A stretch of 64,000 nucleotides of DNA, from positions 5,456,001-5,520,000 of the forward strand of contig BSYQ01000001.1 in NCBI GenBank assembly GCA_030272585.1. Direction: 5' to 3'. The translations under genes and the position numbers were made by a program. The stretch is from Bryopsis sp. KO-2023. Its lineage: Eukaryota; Chlorophyta; Ulvophyceae; Bryopsidales; Bryopsidaceae. Below are positions 45,139-57,583 of this stretch, piece by piece (the first letter of the stretch is position 1; every line of letters begins with the position of its first letter). The notes beneath the pieces are model-generated. The model saw only the letters and a program-made list of their open reading frames with translations. It had not been told where the DNA came from and did not search any database.

Positions 45139-46244
45139 AGCGAACGTCTCTAGCTGATGAAAAAGAGTGGCAGCACAATGTAGTTTTCTTTTTCCAGTGT
45201 GTCGCTGGCATTTCATTAAAAGGACCAAAGCGACCGTGGGATTTGATTTGTGCGGTGGCCCACCCAAAAAAAGGATGAAAGTGGCTCATCTTAATGTAAC
45301 ATAGAGAGCATTTGTACGTACAAAATGTGCTGGTGTTGACTTCCTGTGGTTCTACCCAATCGTATACCTTGTCAGAGATTGATGCTACAGGAAGGATATT
45401 GGACATGAATGCTTGATGCTTTTCTCCCAAAGCTCTCCTCAACATCCAGATCCCAATATCAGAACACTGCATGTGTAGAACAATTTTACAACACAGACCC
45501 CTCACTTGGTGAGCATGAGCAGTTACTGTGATTTTCACAGGAAATGCTCCAATCCATTCCACATGCACACAAAGTTTTTTCCTGCGCGATCTGTAGTCCT
45601 CATCAAAAGGTCATCTTTGGGCACGCATGGATGAATCGCTGTTTTCCAACACAAGCATATCTCATGTGGAAAATCCTCCGCATCCACTCTCCCCATCATG
45701 AACACGCCACCTCAAGCTGGGCCTCTCTCCCCCTCCGTTCGGTAAGTCGCAGGGCGGCCACCTCCCGAGATCTGTGTCAACAAAATCCGCCGTCGGGCAC
45801 CTCCGAGTTGGTAAACTTTTCCATTTCCGTGCAGGGTCGGGAGGGTTGGTATTCCATGGAGATGCCCACGCCAGCCAATCACCAGGGATACAAAATGTGC
45901 CAGGAAACTGTGTACGAAATCTGGCAGGCAGGTTTGCGGGGCAGCTGTGGCAGACCCAGGTGTGGATGAACAACCTGGGCAGCCCCGAGCATCCAGATTT
46001 ATCGGCAATGAAGGAAGCACCATCATCGGGATTCCAAGGAGCGAATGGCTGACATTGCAGGTTACTACTTGATGTTGACAGGTCCTGCATGGCTGACACT
46101 GAAACGGAGGATTGAACAGCACCACCAGAGGAAAAAGCACCTGATCGGTTCTGTGAATGTTGATGTCCAGCAAGATTGTGTCATGAAGATCGATGCGAGG
46201 TGGATGGGCTAATTCTTGTTTTGTGTTTTTTTTTCATTTGTCAG
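45139..46244 (+). other. Upstream region of the radical SAM gene, leader exon unresolved
   Basis: The next gene lacks a start in its first clear exon, so one or more 5' exons must lie here. Candidates are an ATG at 45664 (MWKILRIHSPHHEH), followed by a donor GGTAAGT at about 45709, and a stretch at 45834-45953 that ends in phase 0 (...GQLWQTQ). Neither is certain. The left half shows nothing recognisable. Confidence 0.35.
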
Positions 46245-49200
46245 ACACCTGCCCGTTACTTGGGGAATGAGTTTGGGTCTATCCACAAGCCTTGGGATGC
46301 TGCGGAAGTTCGCTTTGCATTGACTTATCCTGAAATCTACGAGGTCGGGGCTTCGAATCTCGGCCACATCGTGCTGTACACAGTTTTGAATGAGTCAGAT
46401 GGGCTCCTGTGTGATCGAACATATTTTCCAGGTAGGATTTTCCCCTCCTAATGCCATATATGTAATACCTCTCGAGGCTGCAGCTGTAAATTCATTATTT
46501 TTTGTTTGGCAAGCGAAAGTAAGGGATGACTCTTCCGAGCTGACTGGTTGAGTAAACTTGCTGATTTATTTTTTTTTGAAGAAATCTGTCAATTGTCAGT
46601 TACTTGTAGCATTGACACGCCTGGAGGGAATCTACCATACAGGGGACGATATGACTGCTTTGCTCCAGAAGCATGAGAAATCGCTTTTTGCTGTTGAATC
46701 CAAAAGGCCTCTGACAGATTTCGACACTCTGGGATTTTCTTTGTCGTACGAGTTGGGTGCAACCAACATTCTGGAAATGATGAAGCTGTCAAAGATCCCT
46801 GTCACGGCAGAGGTACTGCAAACAAACAAAAACCAAACATCTGAGTGGTATAAATGCATTGCCACACTCTTGCCAATGAAAAGATTGCCTGTAAAAACCC
46901 ATTTGGAGGGTGATAAAAAATACAACCTCGATAAAAAAGAAGTCGGACGGGAAGAATGTGTGCAGCCATGTATCGTTTACATGAAAACCTGTCGGTCAGC
47001 GGGCTTCGCAGAAACAAATCTGATGTCGAAAGCACCTGGAAAGTTCCCCTTTATTTTCATATGTTTCTTTATTTTCATATGTTTTGGTTTTTTTATGGAG
47101 CTATTTCAATGGGATGAATGCTGTGTGTAAATGTGGGTTACTTTTAGGAACGATCTGAGGCTCCTGGCAAACCATGGGACGTGTCGAAAGGATCTTTTCC
47201 ATTGATTTTTGCTGGAGGTCCGACAGCAACGTCAAACCCAGAGCCCTTTGCTGATTTCTTCGACTATTTTGCATTAGGGGATGGTGAGGTCCTTCTTGCT
47301 CCATTTATTCAGGAATATCGATCGTGTCTCCTCCATGTTTTTAAACCCATGGAGGGCATAATCTTGGCTGCTGGTTTTGCAGGGGAGGAGCTCCTGGTCG
47401 AAATTGGACAGTGCTTGAAGCGATGCAAGGCAGAAATGCTGTCTAGGGATGAGACGCTGTACCTACTGGCAACGACGGTGGACGGTGTTTACGTGCCGAA
47501 GTTCTATGAATCACCTGAAGGGTAATCTTTTTTTTTTTTTTTTTAATCTGCTTCACAGACCACAATACCCCGGCACACTGGTTGATTTTCTTTTCGAGGA
47601 TATTTTTGGACATCGATGGTTACTCCAAATTCTGCCATTTTTCAACGTTCTTGCAGATTTGGTGGAGCTGTGTTTCCGATCCGCCAAGGCGTCCCTGCAA
47701 GAGTGAAAAGACGTGTGTCTCAACCCAATCCTTATCAGCAAATCGGCCTGGTCCCTTTCGTCAACACAGTTCATGATCGCATGGTGGTTGAAATCAGGAG
47801 GGGATGCACCCGGGGGTGTCGCTTTTGCCAGCCTGGCATGTTGACTCGACCAGCAAGGTACTGAATCCTTTCTTTTCAACAGAGATGCAACAGCCCCCCC
47901 TCCCCTTGTGGACATCGGTTTACACACAGAGCTTTGATAGTTGCTACACTTGGTTTTTCCAACGAATGCAAAATTTGAAGAAGTGAAATTTAAATTAATT
48001 AAAAAAAAAACTGTCAATGTTGTATGTGCTGTCATCTTAAGCGGAACATTTCATTAAATGTAGGAAATTTTACAAGAGTGTGTATGTGTGAGTGCAAAGA
48101 ACCTCCCCACTGTTTTGATACACAGTGCAGAGCTTGCCTTGTGTTGTGATTTTAGGGATGTGGACCCTGATGTTGTGGTGGATGCAGTCACAGATGGCAT
48201 CAAGAAGACTGGGCATACGGAATTCACGCTGTTGTCTTTGAGCTGTTCGGACTATCTCTCCCTGCCATCAGTTGGACTCCAGGTCAGTCGATCAACGTCC
48301 AGAGACATAATCTTCAAAAAAGCATCATTCTCAACAGATTTTGTTTTCAGGAAATAGAAATCCACACCTTGTTCCATTCGTTGAACGGGATGCTATTCTT
48401 TTGGCCCCGGCAAACCATCCACATCAATCCTGCAATATTCAAAACACTCTGTACGGCAGAAATGGGTGGTTAGTTTTTGTACCATATTGTTTTTCCTTCA
48501 TGGAAGAATTCACCATCCTCTTGCAAACGAGGGATTTGAGTTGCACCGTGGACGTTAATTTTACTTCAGATAAAGAATCGAGTGAAGGATGCAAGCGTGT
48601 CCCTGTCTCTGCCGAGCCAAAGAGTGGATCGCTTCGATGACGATATTGCAAACATCGTAAGCAGCGGTCGGAAATCCAGTCTGACATTTGCACCGGAGGC
48701 CGGCACCCAACGACTGAGGGACATCATTAACAAGGGATTGACGAATCAAGAGCTACTCAGAGGGGTCAAAACAGCATGGGATAGAGGCTGGAAACAGGTG
48801 CGTGTGTGTGGGGTGGTTGGGGGGGCGGGGATCTCATCCTATATGGAATGGTGCACACTCTTTGCAGTGAAATATTGGCGTGGCGAATTGAGATATCTTC
48901 CTCCTCAAAGGGTTATTTTTTTTATTTTTTTTTTAATTTCGCTGGATCTTTTCTCAGGTAAAGCTGTATTTTATGATTGGATTGCCTGGGGAAACTGATG
49001 CCGATGTGATGGGCATCGCTGAGACCATCGGTTGGCTGCAGCAAGAATGCCGAAAAGGAAGAGAGCATCTCGCAGTGAATGTCACCATTTCAAATTTCAC
49101 TCCCAAGGCACACACTCCCTTCCAGTGGCATTCGGTCAGCACCTCCGAGTTTGAAAGAAAACAGGGGATGCTCAAGGAAGCCTTTTCGAGTTTGCGAATG

Positions 49201-52200
49201 GTACGTGCACATGGAATCCTCTCGACGTTTTCTTTCCCCCCCCCCAAAAAAAAAAGAAAAAAAAATGATGATATCAAGCTCATGCCATCTACACATACAA
49301 TTTTGAATTCTTTTTTTCAACTCATTTTTGGGGGTGGGGGATTATTCTGGTTTGAGAGTGTGAACTTCTTCTGGGATGGTTGCCGTTTTCTTGTTTTGGT
49401 TGGTCTTTTAAAAATCGAACCGTTGATTGAGCTACAATGCTTGGGCTAAAATCCAGGTGAAAGCAAATTTCACAGCAGTTCAGTTGAGTGCAATGGACGA
49501 TTTCATCGGGCGAGGAGACCGTCGATTAGGGAAGGTCATTCGGCGAGCCTGGGAGTTGGGGGCTCTCAACGTAACGTGGTGGGAAAACTGGGACAAAGCA
49601 TATGCTGCGTGGAGTCAAGCCATCGAGGAGGCGAACATGAGCTGGAAATATAGACAGGTGGGGTTTCGAGTTTGGGGATGGAAGCTTTCTGCATAGACCG
49701 TGTTTGTTGATGGGAGTTTCTGTTTCTCCAGAAGAATTTCCTCAAAAAAAAAGAAACAGAATTTGAGGGGCAAACTGGGGCTGTTTTTTTTTTTTGTTTC
49801 TCTTGCTTATCATTTGGGCATCCAAAACTTTCGATATGTTGTTCTTGGTCATTCGAATTTAATACTGCTTTGATTTTCGATGCCAAAAATTATTTCGGCA
49901 GTTTTTCCTTCAATGCATTGAAATATCAAGGGCTGAGTAGCCTGCCCACGAATAATAAATGAGATGGGTTTTGCTGCTTTTTTTTTTTTCGAAAATTCAA
50001 AAAAAGTACAGGTCAACGAGGGGGAATGGAATGTGCTTGGTGCCATAGGGGATGGGCGGTATCGCAAACAAGGAGGAGGTGGGAAAGGGCGAATTGATAG
50101 GGGGAAGTTAGCCGATTCTCGATTGGACATGCCCTTGCCTTGGGACCATATCGACACCGGCATCAGCAAATTCTGGTTGAAAACCGACCTTCAACGAGCC
50201 CTTGAGGTAACTCCATCAGCGCACATCTTCTCAATGCACTTCTTAATGAAGGATCCTTCTCATAACTGAGAAATGAAAGCGATTTTTTTACAAGTGCTGT
50301 GTGGGCATTACCATACACTGGATTCGTGTCAGGAGTTGGTTCTTGTAACTGCGATTTTTTATTTTTTTTAAACTGAATTTTATGTCAGGGACCTTAATTT
50401 TGGCCTTGAGGGGCTTGAGAATGGGATGGGGACATGAGTCTTTGGTAGGAATTTATGAGTGCTAAAAAAAAACCACAAAAAATGGGACTGAACATGGTAT
50501 ATAATGCAACAATTGATTGATCCGGTTTCTTTCAGGCTGCAACGGTGCCAGATTGCTCCCACAGTGGATTGTGTTCGGAATGTGGGGTTTGTGGGGACGA
50601 TTTCGGAGAGAATGTGTTTTTCGAGCCGCCCCCCGTGCCACATTTCGAAGGCCATCAGCCTCCCGATCAATCCAAGGCGCAACGGTTAAGATTGCAGTTC
50701 ACAAAAGGTACTTTCGAAAGGAAATTTCCCAGTTTTTTCTTTGGGGTTGATCGTTCCTCGTTTTGCTTGTGCATCCGCTCGATTATAGCTTTTCATTCGT
50801 TTTGACTCTTCTTTCTCTGAAATAGGCATTTGTTACTAAATCATTGAACATAGTATCGAAATCATTGATTTAATCAATGATGTGACGGCTCAACGGAGTG
50901 TTTTTTTTTTCTCTTATTTGTTGTGGTATCCGGCTGATCACCCAATCTTCACATTACAATTTGTGGTTTGACTGACGTCTGACTCTTTTTTCCTTTGGCT
51001 GCCACCAGGAGGAGACATGGTGTTCATCGGCCATCTTGACATGGTGCGAGTGTTTATCAGGGCTGCCCGAAGAGCCTCCCTGCCAGTCACAGCAGACCGA
51101 TCGCAATACAACGCTAGACCCCAGATCATCCCTTGCCTGCCACTGTCGCTTGGGGCAACCAGCAGCTGTGAACTGCTAGATATTTTCCTGACCGAGAAAA
51201 TGAACCCAGAAACTGCCAAACATCAGCTACAGGTACAGCAAAGAAACACACCCTCTGAATGTGGAACACCACATTGTGGTGTTGGGGGGGTTCTCTGGAA
51301 TGGTCGAATTCTTCGAGATGCCCCCAGTTTTGACAAAGGGGTTGGCTTTGTTCTATGCAAGCAAGGACAACAGAATGTCATGTGATTTCTATAGGCGCAG
51401 CTGCCTCCAGGGGTGGGTTTGATTTCCATCACTGAGGTGCCTATCAAGAAAATCGATGGCAGCCTGGTGGAAGGGATGTCCGCTCTGTTGCAATACGTGG
51501 AGTGTTTAATTCTGTTGAAAGATGAAAATCTGGCACCAGGAATGTCGATCAAGAAAGCTGTTGCTGCTGTGGATGGGATGGAGTCGATGATTGTTCGCAA
51601 GCAGACCAAGAAAGGAATGGTAAGCTGGAAAATCCAGTTTTCCATTGAATGCTTGTTGGGGATGCTGGTCAACCTGTTCCCCTGTGTATAAACATCTCTG
51701 AGGGGTAATCCCGATGCTTAATGCTGACTGTGACGTGTTGATGGGGTGTCTTGCAGAAAGAAACGGACCTACGAAAGCTTATCAAGAGAATTGAGGTGTG
51801 CAAGTTCCCTTTCGAGACGGAACTCGCAACCGAAGCCCCAGAAATCGTGGGGGAAATTGCTTTGACCGACTCTTCTGAGAGGTGTTGGGGCATTGTCAGG
51901 TGTGGAATCCCACTGTGCATTGGTCCAGCTATTTTCCCATAAACCTGTAATGACTCATTCATGTGCAGGTGGTTGTGGGTAGATTTATGCTGACTGGTTA
52001 AAATTATATCATCCGGTTTCAGGTGCCAGGTGCTCACGGAGAAGTCAGGGCAAAACCCCATGGGCCCCAGGAAAATTGTTGAAATCCTCAATAAAGCCTC
52101 AGGGGCCGACTTTCAAATCGCACATGTGCACAGGTCCCACATCGAGATCGGCAGCCCCCCGCATCCCAGGATAAATTCAAATCATGTGGTGTTCTTGAGA

Positions 52201-52326
52201 AAAACCCTGCGTGCTGAGGGTCACGCGGCTGTAATGCAACAGTTTGGTGTTGGGCCTTGGGGCTCAGGATTGGAAAACAGACCACCTAACCTGGCGGCTC
52301 TCGGCAAGAAAAAATCAATGAAGTAG
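46245..52326 (+). CDS. TIGR03960-type radical SAM protein fused to DUF2344, probably plastid; 5' end unresolved
   Basis: Fifteen exons: 46245-46431, 46643-46812, 47148-47283, 47383-47521, 47657-47857, 48156-48282, 48570-48797, 48958-49200, 49457-49657, 50012-50206, 50536-50707, 51009-51232, 51395-51619, 51757-51899, 52023-52326. All phases join; 964 residues from the first exon. The B12-binding-like N-domain starts TPARYLGNEFGS and includes FALTYPEIYEVGASNLG and ESKRPLTDFD. The radical SAM cluster motif CTRGCRFC (CX3CX2C, cysteine codons at 47805, 47817, 47826) follows, then KSSLTFAPEAGTQRLRD and LPWDHIDTGISK. A Cys-rich CSECGVCG lies before the C-terminal DUF2344 domain (GDMVFIGHLDMVRVF). 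This two-part architecture is common in cyanobacteria and other bacteria; the substrate is unknown. Plastid location is inferred from ancestry. Confidence 0.92.
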
Positions 52327-53058
52327 CGATTTGTTGTGAGCTAGATATTTTGGAAAGGAAATCTTGAAAGTTTTGACATTGGGGATTCTTTTTGTAAAAG
52401 GAGGAGAAAAGGAGGAAGGTCCTTCTCATGTTTTTGGTTGTAGTTTGCTTCGTTATGTTTCTCACCAATCCCCCCCCCCGCACACACACAGGTCTGGCTA
52501 ACTTCACCTTCTTCCTCTTAAGATACATGTTGCACAAGTGAAGTCTTCCCCAGAATGAGGTGAGGATGTCGATGAAACAGTTTTTGGAGTCTTTTTGGTG
52601 TTTTAGGCACCCGCACATTCTCTCTGTGGCTGGATTGTAGCAAAAAAAAGCCACATCCCTCAAGCAATCCACTGCACAATTAATGGAATTGTTTACAGCA
52701 TGGACTCCATATTGATGATGTTCGACCAACGAGCTTAATGTGGTGATTGGATCACAATTGCACGGTAGTGGCAAGGATATATATATTACTTGCTGCTTGC
52801 ATTTTTTAAGGTCACTGTTGTCAGGGATTCTAACTGTGTCCTGGGTATGGTGGTCAGCGAACTATGGAAAAATTGATGTAAGCGCAAAGCAAAAGTGACA
52901 TCACACAGTTCACATATTTTTATAAAGGCACTCAATACTAAAACATAGATATTTTCCGCTCCTGGTAAATACCGCCACCAGGCGCAAGCCCTGTTCTTCG
53001 CACAGAGAAATATACATATATTTTGTTTGTTTACAGTTGCACTTTTATCTCATCCTGC
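52327..53058. other. Convergent spacer; possible unidentified minus-strand exon
   Basis: 730 bp between the radical SAM and helicase stops. On the minus strand about 52774-52505 stays open with protein-like composition (HAVNNSINCAVDCLRDVAFF, then NPATERMCGCLKHQKDSK) and ends at a good donor (AAGAAG|GTGAAG). No ATG start or partner exon was found, so it is recorded only as a candidate. Confidence 0.25.
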
Positions 53059-56000
53059 CTAATAACTATTTGCTCCCTTCTGCAGTCCATTTTTTCTAGC
53101 CCAAGCGATCCAAGATTTCCATGTCTTATCCGTTTTCAGAGTTTCCTTATCCCCAATCACCACCAGCCCTCTTCTTGCTCTGGTCAAAGCAACATTCAGC
53201 CTTCTGTGGTCCGCAAGGAAGCCGACAGAACCCCTCGTATTGCTGCGAACCGTGCTGAACAATATGATTTCTTTCTCTCTGCCCTGAAAGCCATCCACCG
53301 TCGCAACCTCCACATCCCCCAGTTTGCTGTTTCTTTTGTCCTTCATCAACTGCCGAATGTGTCTGACTTGGGCAGAGTAGGGTGTTATTATCCCTATTTG
53401 CTCGGGGGAATCGATATCCCCTGCAGCCAATATGGAGGAGGCCAATCGAACCACCCACGTGGCTTCGTCGGGGTTGAGGTAAGAAAAGGAGAGATCCACT
53501 TCGGCAAACAACTGATTGCGGCGTTCCTCCCCATCCACATGCAGAAACATGACCGGTTTCTGAAGGGGAAAGAAAAAATCGCTGAACAAGATTTCGCATG
53601 AGGTCTAAAACCAGTTCTGAAAATCTTTTTGCTGATATATTCAGCACGAAAAGCTGATACAACACCCCCATAAATTTAGACATAAGTAGCAAACAGGCCG
53701 AAAGAACAGCAACGGAACAAGACAGTTGCTGGCGATTCTCCCATTAGTTTGCCTTTTCCATTTTTCTCAATAAAGAATGGGCACCACCACCCAAAAAATT
53801 ACCTGTGCATCAATCCAGTTCACTCCTGCGACTGGAGGCCTGTCTTTCGGAGAGACTGCCGATTGAAGCTTCCCTCCATAGAACGACTTTGATGAAAACT
53901 CAGCTATGCACGGGTGCATCCTATACTGTGTATCCAGAACATGGGGCTCCAGTCCCATCGATTGCAGCCGTTGGAACAGACTGACGTTCAAACCCAAGGC
54001 AGCAGCTTCCTGACATTTCACAGTCGGAGGCAATTGCTGCCCATCCCCCACAAACACAGCAGACTCCACCTTATTCATCAGGCCTACCATGGATTCGGGC
54101 TCTGTTGCCTGGGTTGCTTCGTCCAAGACACAGATTGAAAAGGAGCGGCCTTGGAGTCTGGCGTCCCCTGTGAGAGCATCCACTCATCACATCCTTTGGT
54201 CGGTTTCTTCTTATATCCACTCATCTATTGCAAGCTAATTCAATTTCAGCAGGAATGTTACAACTCAACGCTTAGAACTCAAGTCAATTCAAGGCGGCTG
54301 GGATCAACCAGGTCCCTGTGCAACAAGACTTAAGAAAAAAACTGACTTCAAAATGATAAAAGAGACGAAAACCACCAAGAAATACCATCTCCTCACCTGC
54401 TGTGATGCAAGTTGCAGCCACCACCTGGGTTTGGTCCAAGATTTTCTTGGCTGCCCGTTCCTCCAGTTCTTCTGCCTTCTTCCAAAGCTCTATTCTTTTT
54501 TTTCCGCTGAGGGCCAGCAGTTCCATTCTCAAGGCCGCTGCTTTCTTTCCCACCGGGTCCTTTTGCAATCGAGCATCCAGGGTGGCTTCACGAACCTCAG
54601 GTATGGCCTGTTATCAGCACCCACACAGCATATAGCAACCCAGAGCATCTCAATTAGCATCTCATTTCAATTAGCCAATCGAAAAAAAAACCTACGAAAA
54701 CAGCCTAATAAGGTATGGATCACTGCAATCAAATGGAGACAGACATGAGAAATTTTTGACTTATACACATGCTAACTCTGGATGCCTTTCAAGCCAAAGG
54801 GCAATTTTTCGAAGGAGGGGTGAGATTTTTACCTTGCTTGGCTGGCCCAATCGAACAACTTTCATCTTTTGCCGCACCAGACCTGCCACCAGATTATCGA
54901 CCGCCACATTGGAAGAGGCCGTTACCAGGATTTGAGAGCCAGGGGCCATATGTCTGACCGCAACGGAAATGAATGAGCACAAGGTATATGTTTTTCCTGT
55001 TCCTGGAGGCCTGATAAAAAACCCACAAAAAAATGAAACCAACAGGGCACCCATGCCTGTACTTCACTGTGAACTGTGGAAAGGAGTAGTTCAGCTGGGG
55101 AGCTGCTGTGCAGTTTGTACAGTTAGAACTTTTGGTTGTGGTATTTGAAAGGACTTTATTTGGAACAGGGATCGTACGTTTTACAATGTAAGAATTTGAA
55201 TTAAACAGAACCCTCTTGCTTAAACATCATTCATAAAGAGCTCCATGCGGGGGGGGGGGGGGGGGGGGGGGTCCAGGGGAAATGGAAATCAGACACTCAC
55301 CCTTGCCAAAGGCATATGGTGCTTTGGAGGGCCCGTTGTATGGCTGTTCTTTGGCTGGCATTGACATTTTTGAGGTCCTCCCGTGTTTCTCGAAGAGCTG
55401 CTTTTAGGTTGGCTTGTCCAGCAGGGCCTCGCATCCACCTTGGGGCCAATGCAGCAGTCTTCTCCAGACTTGAATTTCGTTGAATCACACCTTTCCCACA
55501 GCAAAAAAGAAACAGAAACCACCGTGACCCTCAACATTTTTCAAAAATTCATATTACTCGATCTTATACACCAATTCCACAATCGTTCCATCTGGGAATT
55601 TTCTCAGGGAGCACCTGCTAGTGTCCTGCGAAATGTTCCGATGCCGCCATCTTCTGGGCAGCGATTTTTGAACTCCGTCAAAGCCTCCATGCATCGTCGA
55701 TAGGTGATGGTCTTAGCGCACAAATCCAGTCGCCATCCATCTCCCTGGCAAACCAAAACCAGATTTACAAAATTTTGGACAGCCTTCCCTGCCACTCCTT
55801 CAAAGCAAAAAACAACATAGCCTCCACCAAATGCACTTTTGAAATTCCAAATTTGTCTGCAATTTTCAACAGGAAATAACACAGCCCCCACAGAAATAGA
55901 ACAGGGAATTTCCCCCATACCGGGACATCAACGCCCATTACGGCTGGCAGAGCGACTCTTATCCACCTGGATGAGTAATCCACTACTAGAGCCTCCAAGC

Positions 56001-56994
56001 TGGACTCCCCAGGTTTACGTTTGCTGAGGTACACTGAATCTCCCGACGAAAAGGTGTGAAATGGCAGAAATTTTTGCCTGCAGGACGAAAGCCTAATGAC
56101 CATGTCACGAAACAGAAGACCATCGCTGGAAGCCTATGAACAAAATCAAGCACTCCAATGAGGTATGTTTTTTTTTCCTCCTGAATCCTTGGGGAAAAGC
56201 CCATATTTTCAGGTGCCAATGTGCAGGGCTGTCATGGAGTAGGTAAAGACTCACACAGATGAACCGCCCGTCTGACCTCAAGATCGAACAGCGCCAACCC
56301 AGTTTTCTCAAACCGGTCCCTGTCCCATGTCGTCATCCTGGTTTGCATTTCGTCCATTTCCTCCTGAAGCTCCAGATTGATGGCTTTACTGAAGGCGATG
56401 TGATGTGCATCCAGCATGGACTGGTAACCCCCAGCTTTGGAGGAACGACTCCGTGTCCTAGATTCTGAAGCAATTTCCAGCAAAATTAGCCCAATCATCA
56501 GATGAACTCAAACATGGCCATTGGTTTGTTATGCTTACATTTGTGTGCCTAAGAATCAATGAGGCTTTCAGGAATCCACTGAAAGAGGAGGGATGAGGGT
56601 CAGTTGGAATCCTGTGCGCCAACATTTTTTTTCATTTTCCAACTAGATTTCACATTCGTTTTATTTGTGTGTCTTGTAGATTTCATCGATGGAAAGGCTT
56701 TCTCAGTGGAACTAAAACAAGAACATGCGATTTGCCCCCCTTACTCATCTCATCCGGAAGTTTGGCGAGCTTCTCGAGGCACACATCCACAAAGGGAGCC
56801 ACACTGACGCCATCCACATCGATTTCCAAATCTATGCCACCAAGAGATCGATTCTTTGGAAGGCCACCCCTCCGCTGGAGCTCCACGAATTTCTCTGTCC
56901 CCAGCGTTTTGTTCCATTCCTTGTTAGAGGGGGCCTTTTTTTGCCCTTTTTTTTGCTCTCCTGTGGAGGACCTGAGAGTGGACCGATCAGTCAT
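53059..56994 (-). CDS. UPF1-like SF1 helicase, SMUBP-2/IGHMBP2 type
   Basis: Nine exons, minus strand: 56994-56745, 56464-56277, 56133-55921, 55744-55615, 55490-55301, 55010-54833, 54607-54397, 54167-53803, 53559-53059; phases join; 741 residues. A basic N-terminus precedes a beta-rich domain (TFSSGDSVYLSKRKPG, RLDLCAKTITYRR), as in IGHMBP2. Helicase motifs: I GPPGTGKT (324-331), Ia TASSNVAVDNL, II DEATQ (469-473), III GDGQQLPPT, IV LDTQYRMHP, V VDGFQGREKEI, VI NVALTRARRG. This enzyme class unwinds RNA or DNA 5' to 3' using ATP. There is no R3H or AN1 finger at the C-terminus, which animal IGHMBP2 has; plant SMUBP-2-like proteins also lack them. The donor of exon 4 (GCAG|GTGCTC) is weak. It diverges from FLVB. 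Confidence 0.92.
55249..55271. repeat. Poly-G tract of 23 G in a helicase intron
   Basis: Twenty-three consecutive G on the plus strand inside the intron 55300-55011 (C on the transcript). Confidence 0.85.
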
Positions 56995-57583
56995 TCCAAA
57001 TTCTCCGGATTGTCTTCATTTTGTTTCCAACACAAAACATATATGTTGTTTTTGTTTGATTCCAACACATCATGCTGTTTGGAACAAAATGGTTTCTAAA
57101 AACAGATGGTGTGTGGCCAGCTCACCGCCCTCTCCTGTGTATGGTTTGCTTCACTCTCTTGGATTTCCTGGCGGGGCGATTTCCAGGAAAACTTGCTTTG
57201 CCATCGCAGACACACCAGCCATTCTTGTGCATCAATGAATCTGTCTGACCGAATCAAACCCCCAACTAACTATCAATGATCATAGGCCAGCAAAGGACAC
57301 AGATGTTTCTTTATTGTTGCATACACTTTGCAGTTGCTGGCCTGGCTGGAGCTCTTCAAATTGCACCCCAATAGGCAGCAGTCGGTGGCAAAATGTGTTG
57401 ATCAAGGCTCGTCAACCTTGTTTTTCGTGAAGGGAGCGTGGTTGAAAGTCAGCGATTTTGTCTGACATACAACACACTCTGGCGCACAAATCAGTCCATT
57501 ATGTAATATTAGCCGACGAAGCGGCCCCCACATGTAAGGAGGGTAGAGTTCTGCGGTTTCTATTCTCGCGCATCCACACCACA
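56995..57583. promoter_or_regulatory. Shared divergent 5' region of the helicase and FLVB
   Basis: 589 bp between two starts on opposite strands. No clear box motifs were identified. It should hold both promoters and 5' UTRs. Confidence 0.45.

Noticed and set aside
45544-45969. 141-codon open frame on the plus strand as the radical SAM start
   Set aside because: It crosses good donor and acceptor sites and shows no match to the family N-terminus; only parts may be leader exons.
52286-52774. C-terminal extension of the helicase
   Set aside because: The helicase has a stop at 53059 and motif VI is followed by a normal end; no donor before that stop.
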